From Sunxiuqinia elliptica (GTDB lineage: Bacteria > Bacteroidota > Bacteroidia > Bacteroidales > Prolixibacteraceae), in assembly GCF_900113005.1 (NCBI RefSeq), contig NZ_FONW01000005.1, positions 186,001-250,000 on the forward strand: a DNA stretch of 64,000 nucleotides. Direction: 5' to 3'. The notes below the pieces were generated by a model. That model worked only from the letters and a program-made list of their open reading frames with translations. It ran no database searches and had not been told where the DNA came from. Each line of letters opens with the position of its first letter. Position 1 is the stretch's first letter. Of this stretch, positions 27,265 to 36,388 are shown one piece after another. A program made the translations under genes and the position numbers.

Positions 27265-27300
27265 AAAGCCTCAATGTAGTTCTGCATTGGGGCTTTCTTG
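27265..27300 (+). terminator. Rho-independent terminator after GH130-like gene
   Basis: AAAGCCTCAATG (27265-27276) pairs with CATTGGGGCTTT (27285-27296) with one G-T wobble around an 8-base loop; TTTCTTG follows. Confidence 0.75.
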
Positions 27301-27329
27301 TTTGTAAAAATCTTTTTTCTCTGCGTTCC

Positions 27330-27358
27330 TTTGTTTTTGATGATTTTAGCTAGCTTTA
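27330..27358 (+). promoter_or_regulatory. Possible promoter of sulfatase gene
   Basis: TTTG (27330-27333), a 17-base spacer, then TAGCTTTA (27351-27358), one base away from TAnnTTTG, 36 bases before the sulfatase ATG and just after a terminator. Confidence 0.35.
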
Positions 27359-27394
27359 AAGGATCTAAATAGACACCTGATTATTGCTAAGATT

Positions 27395-28795
27395 ATGGAC
27401 TTCAAAACGCTCGTTGGCCTATCTGGCCTGTCTTGTTGCTGCTTCCTTCATTCAGCGGCACAGGAAAATACCTTGATGCAACGCCCCAATTTCATTCTGA
27501 TTGTAGCTGACGACTTGGGCTATGGGGATTTGGGTTTTACCGGAAGTACGCAGATTAAAACCCCCAATATTGATCGTTTGGCAGCCAATGGAGCTGTCTT
27601 TTCGCAGGGCTATGTTTCTGCTCCGGTTTGCAGTCCTTCGCGGGCAGGAATACTAACGGGGAGAAACCAGGTTTCATTTGGACACGACAATAATATTGGA
27701 GGAAGTCAGCCCGGTTTTGATGAGGCGTTTTTAGGCTTGCCTTTAAGCGAAAAAACCATTGCGGATCGCTTACATACCTTAGGGTATGTTAATGGATTGG
27801 TGGGGAAATGGCACCTTGGAGATCAGCCTCATTTCCACCCATTAAAACGAGGCTTCGACGAATTTTGGGGATATACCGGGGGCGGTCATGATTACTTCGC
27901 TTCGGAACCGGATGGACGAGGCTATAAAAGCCCGATTGAGTGTAACTATAAAGAACCGTCAGCAATTACCTACATCACGGACGACAAGGGGACCGAATGT
28001 GTTGATTTTATTGGGCGTCATAAGGACGATCCTTTTTTCCTGTTTGCTTCGTTTAATGCACCTCATACGCCCATGCAGGCTACCAAAGCAGATTTGGAAT
28101 TATATCAACACATTGAAAATAAAAAGCGACGAACCTATTGTGCCATGGTGCATCGCCTGGATGTAAATGTGGGACGAATTATGGATGCTGTTGAGGCAAA
28201 CGGATTAGCCGATAATACCTTGATTGTTTTTATCAGCGATAACGGAGGGCCTACGAATTCCAATGCATCAATCAATGCCCCATTTAACGGGCAAAAAGGA
28301 ATCTTACTGGAAGGCGGTATCCGAACCCCATTTATTATGAACTGGAAGAATACTATTCCTGAAGGAACTGTTTCAGCAGATCCTGTTATTTCGCTGGATT
28401 TAGCTCCTACTTTTTTTGAATTGGCAGGAGGCAAAACTAAGGAGGAAGATCAATTTGATGGCGTTAATCTTTTGCCCTACATCAAGGGCGAAATAGATGG
28501 GAAACCGCATGATTCTTTTAACTGGCGGTTCACCATAAGTGCTGTTATTCGGGAAGGAGATTGGAAACTGATTCGATTGCCTGATCGTTTTCCTGTCCTG
28601 TATAATTTGAAAGAGGATTTATCCGAACAACATGATCTTGCGCCTGAAAATATAGAGAAGACAAAGGCATTGCTAAAGAAACTGGGGGCTTGGGATCTTG
28701 CTCAACCGCATCCTGTATTTTTGGAAGGAGCTGAGTGGCGAGCAAATCAACTAAACTTGTACGATAGAACCTACCAGTTAAGTCAACCAGAATAA
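27395..28795 (+). CDS. S1 sulfatase, periplasmic
   Basis: This 466-aa sulfatase has a signal peptide (about 1-22, LSGLSCCCFLHSAAQ). First metal motif VADDLGYGDLG (Asp39/Asp40) and canonical CSPSRAGILTGR with Cys79 for formylglycine. Next come GKWHLGDQPHFHPLKRGFDEFWG, NAPHTPMQ and SDNGGPT at the second metal site. It resembles the arylsulfatase A / N-acetylgalactosamine-sulfatase group of bacterial enzymes. A terminator upstream, a possible promoter, and a 30-base gap to the next sigma gene suggest it is transcribed separately from the GH130-like gene. The cysteine run CCC makes the exact signal-cleavage type (Sec or lipoprotein) uncertain. Confidence 0.92.
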   Translation: MDFKTLVGLSGLSCCCFLHSAAQENTLMQRPNFILIVADDLGYGDLGFTGSTQIKTPNIDRLAANGAVFSQGYVSAPVCSPSRAGILTGRNQVSFGHDNNIGGSQPGFDEAFLGLPLSEKTIADRLHTLGYVNGLVGKWHLGDQPHFHPLKRGFDEFWGYTGGGHDYFASEPDGRGYKSPIECNYKEPSAITYITDDKGTECVDFIGRHKDDPFFLFASFNAPHTPMQATKADLELYQHIENKKRRTYCAMVHRLDVNVGRIMDAVEANGLADNTLIVFISDNGGPTNSNASINAPFNGQKGILLEGGIRTPFIMNWKNTIPEGTVSADPVISLDLAPTFFELAGGKTKEEDQFDGVNLLPYIKGEIDGKPHDSFNWRFTISAVIREGDWKLIRLPDRFPVLYNLKEDLSEQHDLAPENIEKTKALLKKLGAWDLAQPHPVFLEGAEWRANQLNLYDRTYQLSQPE

Positions 28796-28813
28796 AAAAG
28801 CCTGATATTTTTC

Positions 28814-28821
28814 TAAATTTG
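28814..28821 (+). promoter_or_regulatory. TAnnTTTG element just before ECF sigma gene 3
   Basis: TAAATTTG matches the Bacteroidota -7 consensus and ends only 4 bases before the ATG at 28826. No convincing TTG -33 element lies upstream. If used, the transcript would be leaderless or nearly so. Confidence 0.45.
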
Positions 28822-28825
28822 ACAG

Positions 28826-29410
28826 ATGGAAATTTCTCCAGAAAAACTCCAAAAACTAGCAACCGGAATCCGTGATGGTGAGATCAAGGCTTTTGATGAG
28901 CTATACGAGCTCTATAGCCAGCGGTTGTATGGTTTTGCATTTTCAATGCTGAAAAACAAGGAGGATTCGAAAGAAATAGTGCAAGACACCTTCTTGAAAA
29001 TTTGGAGTAGACGAGCAGAGATAAATACTTCGCATTCATTAAAATCGTTTCTGTTTACAGTTTCCTATAATTTAGTCATTGATCTTTTTCGCAAAAGGGC
29101 AAAAGAAACGGAATTTCAGTCTTACCTGAAATATTACCTAAGTCAGAACAACTCTGAGTCTGCAATCATGGTCGAGTTTCAGGAGTTGAATGAGGAAGTT
29201 CAGCGCTTAATCGCCGAGTTGCCTGAAAAACGTCGGCAGATTTATAAGCTGAGTAGGGAAGATGGGCTTAGCCACAAGGAAATAGCATCAAAGTTGGGGC
29301 TAAGTACGAAAACGGTTGAAAACCAAATCAATTTGACCTTAAGACACCTTCGCGTTCATATCAATTCCAATAGTTTATTGGTCCTGCTTTTCATGGCTTT
29401 GTTTGGTTGA
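28826..29410 (+). CDS. ECF sigma factor, FecI-like (module 3)
   Basis: This 194-aa ECF sigma factor starts with ATG. Region 2 (about 20-88) contains FDELYELYSQRLYGFAFSML and SKEIVQDTFLKIWSRRAEI; region 4 (about 125-178) contains LPEKRRQIYKLSREDGLSHKEIASKLGLSTKTVENQI. The C-terminus is strongly hydrophobic (LLVLLFMALFG). It is followed by an unusually long 441-base gap before its FecR partner, whereas module 2 and 4 gaps are about 60-70 bases. Confidence 0.93.
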   Translation: MEISPEKLQKLATGIRDGEIKAFDELYELYSQRLYGFAFSMLKNKEDSKEIVQDTFLKIWSRRAEINTSHSLKSFLFTVSYNLVIDLFRKRAKETEFQSYLKYYLSQNNSESAIMVEFQELNEEVQRLIAELPEKRRQIYKLSREDGLSHKEIASKLGLSTKTVENQINLTLRHLRVHINSNSLLVLLFMALFG

Positions 29411-29514
29411 TTGTTAGTTTGCAGTCTTTCTGCATCATCATGAGTGGCGCGAAGTGATCTTCCAAGGGAGAGGACTTAGGTTTCAAGTTCGAAGCGCCTA
29501 AAGTTGAGGAAGAA

Positions 29515-29540
29515 GTTTGAAACGGTTTGAAATAGTTTGA
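29515..29540 (+). repeat. Three GTTTGA units with 10-bp period
   Basis: GTTTGA occurs at 29515, 29525 and 29535, exactly one helical turn apart (GTTTGAAACG, GTTTGAAATA, GTTTGAAGAG). This could be a phased protein-binding array or a chance expansion. Confidence 0.45.
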
Positions 29541-29676
29541 AGAGGGGCGGGTTCGAATTCCCAATTTCCAGTTTGTCCGAACATCTGAGAGTCTGAAAGT
29601 CTAATCGCTATTGTCTTCTTGTCTTGGCTCTTGACGTCTAATCTTAGAAGTTTCAAAAAAAGAATGGAATTCTTTT

Positions 29677-29704
29677 GGGGGGTAGATAGCGTTTCTGCGT
29701 ATTG
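29677..29704 (+). promoter_or_regulatory. Putative ECF-type promoter of fecR, module 3
   Basis: GGGGGG (29677-29682), 16 bases, then GTATTG (29699-29704). The spacing is identical to that before the other fecR genes. It lies 42 bases before the alternative FecR start (29747) and 147 before the preferred one (29852). Confidence 0.55.
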
Positions 29705-29851
29705 CTTTTGAATAGGCATAGAATGACGATGTGAAGTTACAACAGCATGCGGGAAATGAGTTGGATAAAAGCATCAAGCAAGAAGAAGTTTTTTGAAGAC
29801 AATGCATCAAAAAAAAGTTTGTCACAGACGATCACAAAAAGATTTCAATCA

Positions 29852-30904
29852 ATGAAGAAAGAAGATGAAATAACAACTTTAATTCAGAAGTATCTGGAAG
29901 ATAGCTGCAGCGCAGAAGAACTGGATGAGCTCATTCATCTTTTAAATAAAGATGGGGATCATCAGCAGGTTGAAGGGGTACTTTACTCGCATTGGAAAAA
30001 TAAATCGTCCTATAAAAATGAACTGGAAAAAGAGGAGCTGGATGAGATGTTAGCGCTTATCCATCAGCAGATGGTTCCGGCAAAAACTCGCTCTAAAACA
30101 CCAATTTTAAGAAGCCTGAAAAATCGTTTTGTGCGGGTGGCAGCTGTTTTATTTATTCCCTTATTGCTTGGCACGCTCTGGCTGACTGTCGATAAACTAC
30201 AGAGTAAGCAGTCTGCAACCATGGTGGAATTGGAAACGCCTTTCGGATCGAAGATTAAAACAACCTTACCTGATGGAACTGAAGTGTGGCAAAACGCAGG
30301 AACCGTATTGCGATACCCAAGCTATTTCTCAGGAAAAGGCCGCGAAGTTGAGTTAATTGGAGAAGCCTACTTTCATGTTGTCTCAGACGAAAACAATCCG
30401 TTTTATGTGCAAACAAAAGCCGGAAAGGTGAAAGTGACCGGAACGCGATTTAACTTATCTGCCTACGAAGAGGATGCTTACTCTTCGGTGGTTTTGGAGG
30501 AAGGAGAAGTTGTTTTTCTTTCGGGAAAAGGGCAGGAGGTTCGCTTACTTCCAGCAGAACAACTTGTTTATACAAAGCAAACAGGAGCATTGGTAAAGCA
30601 AAAAGTGGACGTAGAGAAATACACTGCCTGGACCGAAGGAAAACTGATTTTTAGAAATGATCCATTGGCTGAGGTGGTTCAACGACTGGAACGCTGGTTT
30701 CATGCAGATATTGAGTTGTTGGACCCCGACGGAAGCTTGGCAAAGCATACGTTTACCTTAACCATCGAACATGAAACGTTGCCGCAAGTGTTGAACTATA
30801 TCACACAAGCTGCTGATTTGAGCCTGGAAACCAGTGGGGTGGAATCGTTTGACGATAGCTCGATCCAAAGTACGCAGTATCGAATATCAAAACATAAAAA
30901 CTAG
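29852..30904 (+). CDS. FecR-family anti-sigma factor (module 3)
   Basis: This 350-aa anti-sigma factor has a cytoplasmic sigma-binding part (1-85; TTLIQKYLEDSCSAEELDEL), a transmembrane helix (about 92-113, VRVAAVLFIPLLLGTLWLTV) and a periplasmic FecR domain (about 122-220; TPFGSKIKTTLPDGTEVWQNAGT, GEAYFHVV, VTGTRFNLSAYEED). The C-terminal part has LAEVVQRLERWFHADIELL. An in-frame ATG at 29747 would add 35 basic residues with no counterpart in the other three FecR proteins. I therefore prefer 29852, although the promoter-like element lies closer to 29747. Confidence 0.9.
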   Translation: MKKEDEITTLIQKYLEDSCSAEELDELIHLLNKDGDHQQVEGVLYSHWKNKSSYKNELEKEELDEMLALIHQQMVPAKTRSKTPILRSLKNRFVRVAAVLFIPLLLGTLWLTVDKLQSKQSATMVELETPFGSKIKTTLPDGTEVWQNAGTVLRYPSYFSGKGREVELIGEAYFHVVSDENNPFYVQTKAGKVKVTGTRFNLSAYEEDAYSSVVLEEGEVVFLSGKGQEVRLLPAEQLVYTKQTGALVKQKVDVEKYTAWTEGKLIFRNDPLAEVVQRLERWFHADIELLDPDGSLAKHTFTLTIEHETLPQVLNYITQAADLSLETSGVESFDDSSIQSTQYRISKHKN

Positions 30905-30939
30905 AAGCCTATGTGAATACTAAAAGAATTAAAACTAAA

Positions 30940-30965
30940 AAGGAGGATGCTGGAACATCCCCCTT
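30940..30965 (+). promoter_or_regulatory. Hairpin between fecR and susC, module 3
   Basis: AAGGAGGATG (30940-30949) pairs with CATCCCCCTT (30956-30965) with one mismatch around a 6-base loop; no T-tract follows. Confidence 0.5.
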
Positions 30966-31026
30966 CAATTAGTTAATTAAACAATCTTCTGGATAAAAAT
31001 TGTAAAATTCTAAGCATTACAAAATT

Positions 31027-34000
31027 ATGGAAAAAAATCGAGAACGGTTTGGCTTAGCTGTGCCTATTTGCCAAGTCCGGAAAATTACACGGATTATGAG
31101 ATTAACCGTATTATTAATGACTATTCTGATTAGCCAGGCTTTTGCGACTAGTAGCTACTCGCAAGGCAAGTTACTTTCGTTAAGGCTAACTAACTCAACG
31201 GTAAAAGATGTTTTAATCGAAATCGAAAAAAACAGTGAGTTTTATTTCTTGTACAGCAATCTTCTTGTTGATGTTGACCGAAAGATTAATGTTGATCTTG
31301 ATGACAAGAAAATAGAAGAAGTATTGGATGATATTTTTCAGGGAACAGAGACAGTCTTTGTCATTAATGATCGGCAAATCATCCTGAAACCCAATTCGAA
31401 AGATGCCGATTGGCTTGGTCTGCAGCAAGACCGAACTGTAACAGGTAAGGTGGTGGATGAGAATGGTCAGGCTCTTCCCGGAGTAACGGTCATGCTAAAA
31501 GGAACCACCCAAGGGACTGTCACAGATTTTGATGGGAATTATTCCATTGCAGATATCCCTCCGACGGGAGTTCTCATCTTTTCTTTTGTAGGCATGCGAA
31601 CCCAGGAAATTGTCGTTGGGAATCAAATGACAGTTAATGTGACGATGGCAGAAGATGCGATTGGAATCGAGGAGGTTGTAGCAATTGGCTATGGAACGGT
31701 AAAAGCAGTAAATGTTACGGGGGCAGTCGCTCAGGTTGGAGAAGAAGAACTAAAAGACCGGCCGGTATCAAATATTGGACAGATTCTTCAGGGAAAAGTG
31801 GCTAACCTGAATGTTGCGACAACTGATGGTGCGCCAGGTGCAGGACCTAGCTACAACATTCGGGGAACGACAAGTATTAATGGTGGAGGTCCACTCTTTG
31901 TTGTTGATGGAATTCCAGTTGACAACATAACGGACTTGAACCCATCGGACATCAAAACCTTTACCGTGCTGAAAGATGCAGCATCTGCAGCTATTTATGG
32001 TGCTAGGGCTGCCTATGGAGTGATTATGGTAACAACGAAGCAAGGAGATAAAAACGAAAAAATCTCGATTACCTACAATAATTCTTTTGGTTTTAGTAAT
32101 CCAACTCATACTCCGAATCAGGTTAACTCGCTTGATTTTGCAGAATCTTATAACATCGCTTCGGCCAATTCTGGACAATCACCAATGTTTACCGAGGAAC
32201 ATATTCAACGAATCAAAAACTATATCGCTGATCCGGAGAATTATCCGTCCAATGTCCCCGATCCGAATAAAGCCAATCATTGGTCATATGCCAATTTAGA
32301 TAATGACAATGTTGACTGGTGGAGAGCTTTCTTTAAAAACAACCGATCGAACCAAAAGCACAATGTTGGCATCAGTGGTGGCGGAGAGAATGTTACCTAT
32401 TACATCGGAGGAGGCTATTATACTGAAGGAGGTTTCCTGCGCTATGCCAACGAAGATTTTGATCGATACAACCTGACCTCCAATATTCATACAGAACCGA
32501 CAGATTGGATGCGGGTAGATTTGAGAACCCGTTATTACAAAACCTACTTGGATAAGCCATCAGATGGCTATAACGGTGATATCGGAAATTGGGCGCACCT
32601 GGCAACTACTCGATTTCCTAACTGGTCGCTGTATGATCCGAATGGACATCTAGCAGCAACAGCACATTTGGGAAAGCAAACTGCAGGAAGAACCAATCAC
32701 AATAATGACGAATTTAGTCTTAGTGGTATTTTAGAGTTAGAGCCAATAAAAGATTGGAAAATCAATTTCGATTACACCTACCGAAATCATATTTACCGTG
32801 AATCTACGCACGCAATGCCTCATGTTTGGGAGTATACGATTGATGAGCAACCCATTTATACCAGCCACTTGGATGCTTACTCAACGCAGTTCGCGACAAC
32901 CGAGTATAACTCGTTTAACTTCTATACTTCTTATACGAAGGAATTAGGAGGACACTCTTTTTATGTGCTTTTGGGGCAGCAGGTTGAGGAGAATAATTAT
33001 AAAAGGTTATATGGCCTGAAGAGGGATCTAATTTCTCACGATATCCCTTCTATTGCAGTTGGTGTTGGCGATACCGACTTAGCAGAGAACCTTTCACAGT
33101 GGGCAACCATGGGCACGTTTGCCCGCTTAAAATACAATTTTAAGGAGAAATATTTGATTGAGTTTAATGCCAGGTACGATGGTACCTCGAAATTTCCCGA
33201 GGGAGACCGCTTTGGCTTGTTCCCTTCAGTTTCTGTAGCCTATAATATGGCAAAAGAAAATTATTGGAATTTAGAATTTGTAGATTCCTTCAAGTTAAGG
33301 TCATCTTATGGTTCGTTAGGGAACCAGAATGTCGCAAATTACTTATACCTGAGTACGATTGGAATTGGAACAAAGTACCCCTATATCATTGATGGAAAGC
33401 TCCCGAATTACCTAGGAACTCCAGGTTTGGTTAGTGAGAGTTTAACTTGGGAAGTGGCTACCACCTTTGATGTTGGCTTTGATGCCGCATTGTTGGGGAA
33501 TCGTTTAACAGCTTCTTTCGATTGGTACCGAAGGGTAACTACAGATATGATTGGACCCGCAGAAGCTTTACCTTCTGTGTTGGGGACATCTGTTCCGACC
33601 AAAAATAATGCAGACCTTGAAACAAAAGGGTTTGAACTGACCTTAGGCTGGAAAGATCGTATTGGGAAAGAGTTCGATTACAGTTTGTCTTTCGTTCTTT
33701 CCGACTACAAATCAAAAGTGCTGAAATACAATAACCCAACTAAATTGCTTTCGACTTATTACGAAGGAATGGAAATTGGAGAGATATGGGGAATGGAGAC
33801 TGTTGGAATTATTCAGACAGAAGAAGAGCTAGCCAATATGCCTGATCAATCTTTGTTTTGGGGAAACTGGTCTCTGGGAGATATTCAATATCGCGACTTA
33901 GATGGTAACGGAACTGTTGATTGGGGGGAAAGCTCGGGGGATAATCCGAGAACGCTGGATAACCCGGGAGACAGAAAGGTTATCGGAAACTCTACCCCCC

Positions 34001-34506
34001 GGTTTAATTTTGGACTTAATGGAACAGCAAGCTGGAAAGGTTTTGATGCTAGAATCTTTTTACAAGGAACAGCTAAACGTGACCTCTGGGTAGGTAATCA
34101 TGGAAATGGAGGTGTATTATTCTGGGGGTTTACCGGAGGTTTTGGGTCGAATTTGTACGAGCCTCAGCTTGATTTCTGGACACCTGATAATACCGATGCC
34201 TACTATCCGAAGCCATACAATAGTCGGGAGATCCATAAAAATCAGTATCCGCAGACGAAGTATTTACAGAATGGGGCGTATTTGAGACTCAAGAATATTC
34301 AGCTGGGGTATACTTTACCTCGCAGTATTATGAATGATATTGGTTTTATCAGCAAAATTCGAGTTTTTGTAACTGGCGAAAACCTCTTTACCATATCTTC
34401 TTTACCCGAAATGTATGATCCCGAATTAACTCACGGATGGTGGGGAGCTGGGAAAGTTTATCCAATAACTAAAACATATGCTTTAGGTGTAAATGTTAAC
34501 TTTTAA
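31027..34506 (+). CDS. SusC-family TonB-dependent transporter with STN domain (module 3)
   Basis: This 1159-aa outer-membrane transporter has a basic N-terminal extension and signal sequence (1-47), STN domain (about 50-122; LRLTNSTVKDVLIEIEKNSEFYFLY) and carboxypeptidase-regulatory-like domain (about 138-215). The TonB-box segment is EEVVAIGYG and the plug has NIRGTTSINGGGPLFVVDG and VLKDAASAAIYGARAAYGV. The barrel ends in ALGVNVNF. The leader shares ATTACAAAATTATGGAAAAA with the module 4 susC, suggesting these two are the more closely related pair. SusD follows after 15 bases. Confidence 0.96.
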   Translation: MEKNRERFGLAVPICQVRKITRIMRLTVLLMTILISQAFATSSYSQGKLLSLRLTNSTVKDVLIEIEKNSEFYFLYSNLLVDVDRKINVDLDDKKIEEVLDDIFQGTETVFVINDRQIILKPNSKDADWLGLQQDRTVTGKVVDENGQALPGVTVMLKGTTQGTVTDFDGNYSIADIPPTGVLIFSFVGMRTQEIVVGNQMTVNVTMAEDAIGIEEVVAIGYGTVKAVNVTGAVAQVGEEELKDRPVSNIGQILQGKVANLNVATTDGAPGAGPSYNIRGTTSINGGGPLFVVDGIPVDNITDLNPSDIKTFTVLKDAASAAIYGARAAYGVIMVTTKQGDKNEKISITYNNSFGFSNPTHTPNQVNSLDFAESYNIASANSGQSPMFTEEHIQRIKNYIADPENYPSNVPDPNKANHWSYANLDNDNVDWWRAFFKNNRSNQKHNVGISGGGENVTYYIGGGYYTEGGFLRYANEDFDRYNLTSNIHTEPTDWMRVDLRTRYYKTYLDKPSDGYNGDIGNWAHLATTRFPNWSLYDPNGHLAATAHLGKQTAGRTNHNNDEFSLSGILELEPIKDWKINFDYTYRNHIYRESTHAMPHVWEYTIDEQPIYTSHLDAYSTQFATTEYNSFNFYTSYTKELGGHSFYVLLGQQVEENNYKRLYGLKRDLISHDIPSIAVGVGDTDLAENLSQWATMGTFARLKYNFKEKYLIEFNARYDGTSKFPEGDRFGLFPSVSVAYNMAKENYWNLEFVDSFKLRSSYGSLGNQNVANYLYLSTIGIGTKYPYIIDGKLPNYLGTPGLVSESLTWEVATTFDVGFDAALLGNRLTASFDWYRRVTTDMIGPAEALPSVLGTSVPTKNNADLETKGFELTLGWKDRIGKEFDYSLSFVLSDYKSKVLKYNNPTKLLSTYYEGMEIGEIWGMETVGIIQTEEELANMPDQSLFWGNWSLGDIQYRDLDGNGTVDWGESSGDNPRTLDNPGDRKVIGNSTPRFNFGLNGTASWKGFDARIFLQGTAKRDLWVGNHGNGGVLFWGFTGGFGSNLYEPQLDFWTPDNTDAYYPKPYNSREIHKNQYPQTKYLQNGAYLRLKNIQLGYTLPRSIMNDIGFISKIRVFVTGENLFTISSLPEMYDPELTHGWWGAGKVYPITKTYALGVNVNF

Positions 34507-34521
34507 TAAGAGCAAAATACC

Positions 34522-36252
34522 ATGAAAAATTATATAATAATACTGTTGTCGTTGATGATTTTATGGTCGTGTGAGGATGTGTTAGACAAGCCGCCATTAG
34601 ATACAATTACCGACAAAGAAATTACATTTTCGAAGAAAGAAATGGAGCTTTATGCCAATAAGTTTTATGGCAATTTTCCGACACATGAAGGCTATTGGTT
34701 GGGGATTTTTGAGATGGATAACTCCTCCGACAATATGATTTCAGGAGACTATAATTACAATGCTCAGCTTGCAGGAACAATTCAGGTTCCTGGAAGTGGC
34801 GGTGGTTGGGATTTCAGTAAAGTTCGGAGTGCAAACTTCTTTTTGGAGAACTATCACAAAACCGAGGAGGAGCTTTCAACTGTAAGTGCTTATATTGGAG
34901 AAATGTACTTTTGGCGAGCTTGGTTTTATTTTGATTTGGTAAAAGCATTTGGAGATGTCCCTTGGTACAGTAAAACGCTTACCACTGAATCTGAAGAGCT
35001 CTATGCTCCAAGAACTCCAAGAAACGTTGTTGTCGATTCTATTTTGGTTGATTTAGATCAAGCAATTGCGATGTTACCTGAGAAAGGACAGGAAACAGAG
35101 GGGCGCATTTATCGAGAAATTGCACTTTTATTTCAGAGTCGGGTTGCGCTTTATGAAGGAACTTGGGAGAAATATCATAATGGAACAGACTTTGGCGTTG
35201 ACAATGCTGATTGGGATAAGTATTTCAGAAAAGCAACAGAGGCAGCAAACCAAGTGATGACTTCAGGGCATTTTGCCATTGATAAGGCGGGAACAAGTCC
35301 TAGCGAGCATTATTGGGGATTGTTTAATCAGGAGGATTATTCGAACAGCCAGGAAATCATGTTATGGAAAAAATGGGATTTGAGTCTTAATCTTTACCAC
35401 TTAGCAAGTGCGTTTTTCGGAGTATCTGATAAAAATACAGGAATTTCAAAATCGTTGGTTAATTCTTATTTGTGTACAGATGGAAAGCCGATTGCCGTTA
35501 GTGATCTGTATTTAGGAGATGATTTAATCGATGAGGAATTAAGCAACCGAGACCCCAGATTAGCTCAGACCATATTTGTTCGGGGAGATGTTCGGAATAT
35601 CTCAGGAACAGATACAAGCTTTTTTTCGGTTCCGGATCTTACTTTGGAGGCCAGACTCCGAAACACAACAGGCTATCAGTTAGCAAAGGGAAACAACCCG
35701 ACTGCAGACAGAACCAGTAATCAGGATATTACCGGGAGTATTATCTTCAGGTATGCCGAAGTCTTGTTGAACTATGCAGAGGCAAAGGCAGAGCTAAACG
35801 AATGTACTCAGTCTGTGTTGGATGAATCGGTTAACTTGTTGAGAGATCGAGTAGACATGCCGCATTTAACGGTTGATCCTGGATTTGACGAAGGTGCTTC
35901 AAAAACGTTTCCACAACTGTCTCAATTAATGAATGAGATCAGAAGAGAAAGACGAGTTGAGTTGGCCTGCGAAGGTTACCGCTTTGATGATTTGATGCGT
36001 TGGGCTGCAGCCGATATTATTCAACGTCCAATGTTGGGCGCTAAAATTCAACAATATGCAGATATAAAAGATGAGTTTCGCCCGGTCTTAGTTCCCGAAG
36101 CTCTATTTTCTAAGAATGGGTATATTGCTCCCTATGAAAATAGCCCTGCGAAAGATGGTTGGCAATTTAATCCTAATAAGAATTACCTAAAACCCCTTCC
36201 GTCTAATCAATTAACACTTAACCCTAATTTGGAACAGAATCCTGGGTATTAA
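34522..36252 (+). CDS. SusD/RagB-family glycan-binding lipoprotein (module 3)
   Basis: This 576-aa surface lipoprotein has lipobox LWSC (Cys17), EDVLDKPPLDTITDKEI, TPR-like helices with GEMYFWRAWFYFDLVKAFGDVPW, and the C-terminal signature IRRERRVELACEGYRFDDLMRWAAADI, ending NPNLEQNPGY. It pairs with the SusC directly upstream. It shares the WRAWFYFDLVKAFGDVPWY-like helix pattern with the module 4 SusD, which fits the susC leader similarity. Confidence 0.96.
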   Translation: MKNYIIILLSLMILWSCEDVLDKPPLDTITDKEITFSKKEMELYANKFYGNFPTHEGYWLGIFEMDNSSDNMISGDYNYNAQLAGTIQVPGSGGGWDFSKVRSANFFLENYHKTEEELSTVSAYIGEMYFWRAWFYFDLVKAFGDVPWYSKTLTTESEELYAPRTPRNVVVDSILVDLDQAIAMLPEKGQETEGRIYREIALLFQSRVALYEGTWEKYHNGTDFGVDNADWDKYFRKATEAANQVMTSGHFAIDKAGTSPSEHYWGLFNQEDYSNSQEIMLWKKWDLSLNLYHLASAFFGVSDKNTGISKSLVNSYLCTDGKPIAVSDLYLGDDLIDEELSNRDPRLAQTIFVRGDVRNISGTDTSFFSVPDLTLEARLRNTTGYQLAKGNNPTADRTSNQDITGSIIFRYAEVLLNYAEAKAELNECTQSVLDESVNLLRDRVDMPHLTVDPGFDEGASKTFPQLSQLMNEIRRERRVELACEGYRFDDLMRWAAADIIQRPMLGAKIQQYADIKDEFRPVLVPEALFSKNGYIAPYENSPAKDGWQFNPNKNYLKPLPSNQLTLNPNLEQNPGY

Positions 36253-36261
36253 GAGGAAATA

Positions 36262-36323
36262 AAGGTTGTCTCATAAGCATTTTCAAGCTGAGATTTTGCT
36301 TTGAGATAACCTTATTCTTTTTT
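36262..36323 (+). terminator. Hairpin with T-tract after susD, module 3
   Basis: AAGGTTGTCTCA (36262-36273) pairs with TGAGATAACCTT (36302-36313), including one G-T wobble, and ATTCTTTTTT follows. It should end or attenuate the susCD transcript before the 709-aa protein gene. Confidence 0.65.
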
Positions 36324-36388
36324 CAAACTTGAGCGTTTCCTATCAAAGTTTAGTAAAAAGTAGAGGTGTCAATAAAAGTATTTAACGA

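Larger units (their letters stand above)
29411..29851. other. Long sigma-fecR spacer of module 3
   Basis: No gene is supported unless FecR starts at the upstream in-frame ATG 29747. The spacer holds three GTTTGA units at 10-base spacing (29515-29540), a TCTGAAAGTCTAAT-type low-complexity stretch (about 29586-29645) that recurs elsewhere in the window, and the G-tract-N16-GTATT promoter-like element at 29677-29704. Confidence 0.5.

Noticed and set aside
29747-29851. 35-residue N-terminal extension of FecR in module 3
   Set aside because: It has no counterpart in the other three FecR proteins; kept only as an alternative start because it lies closer to the promoter-like element.
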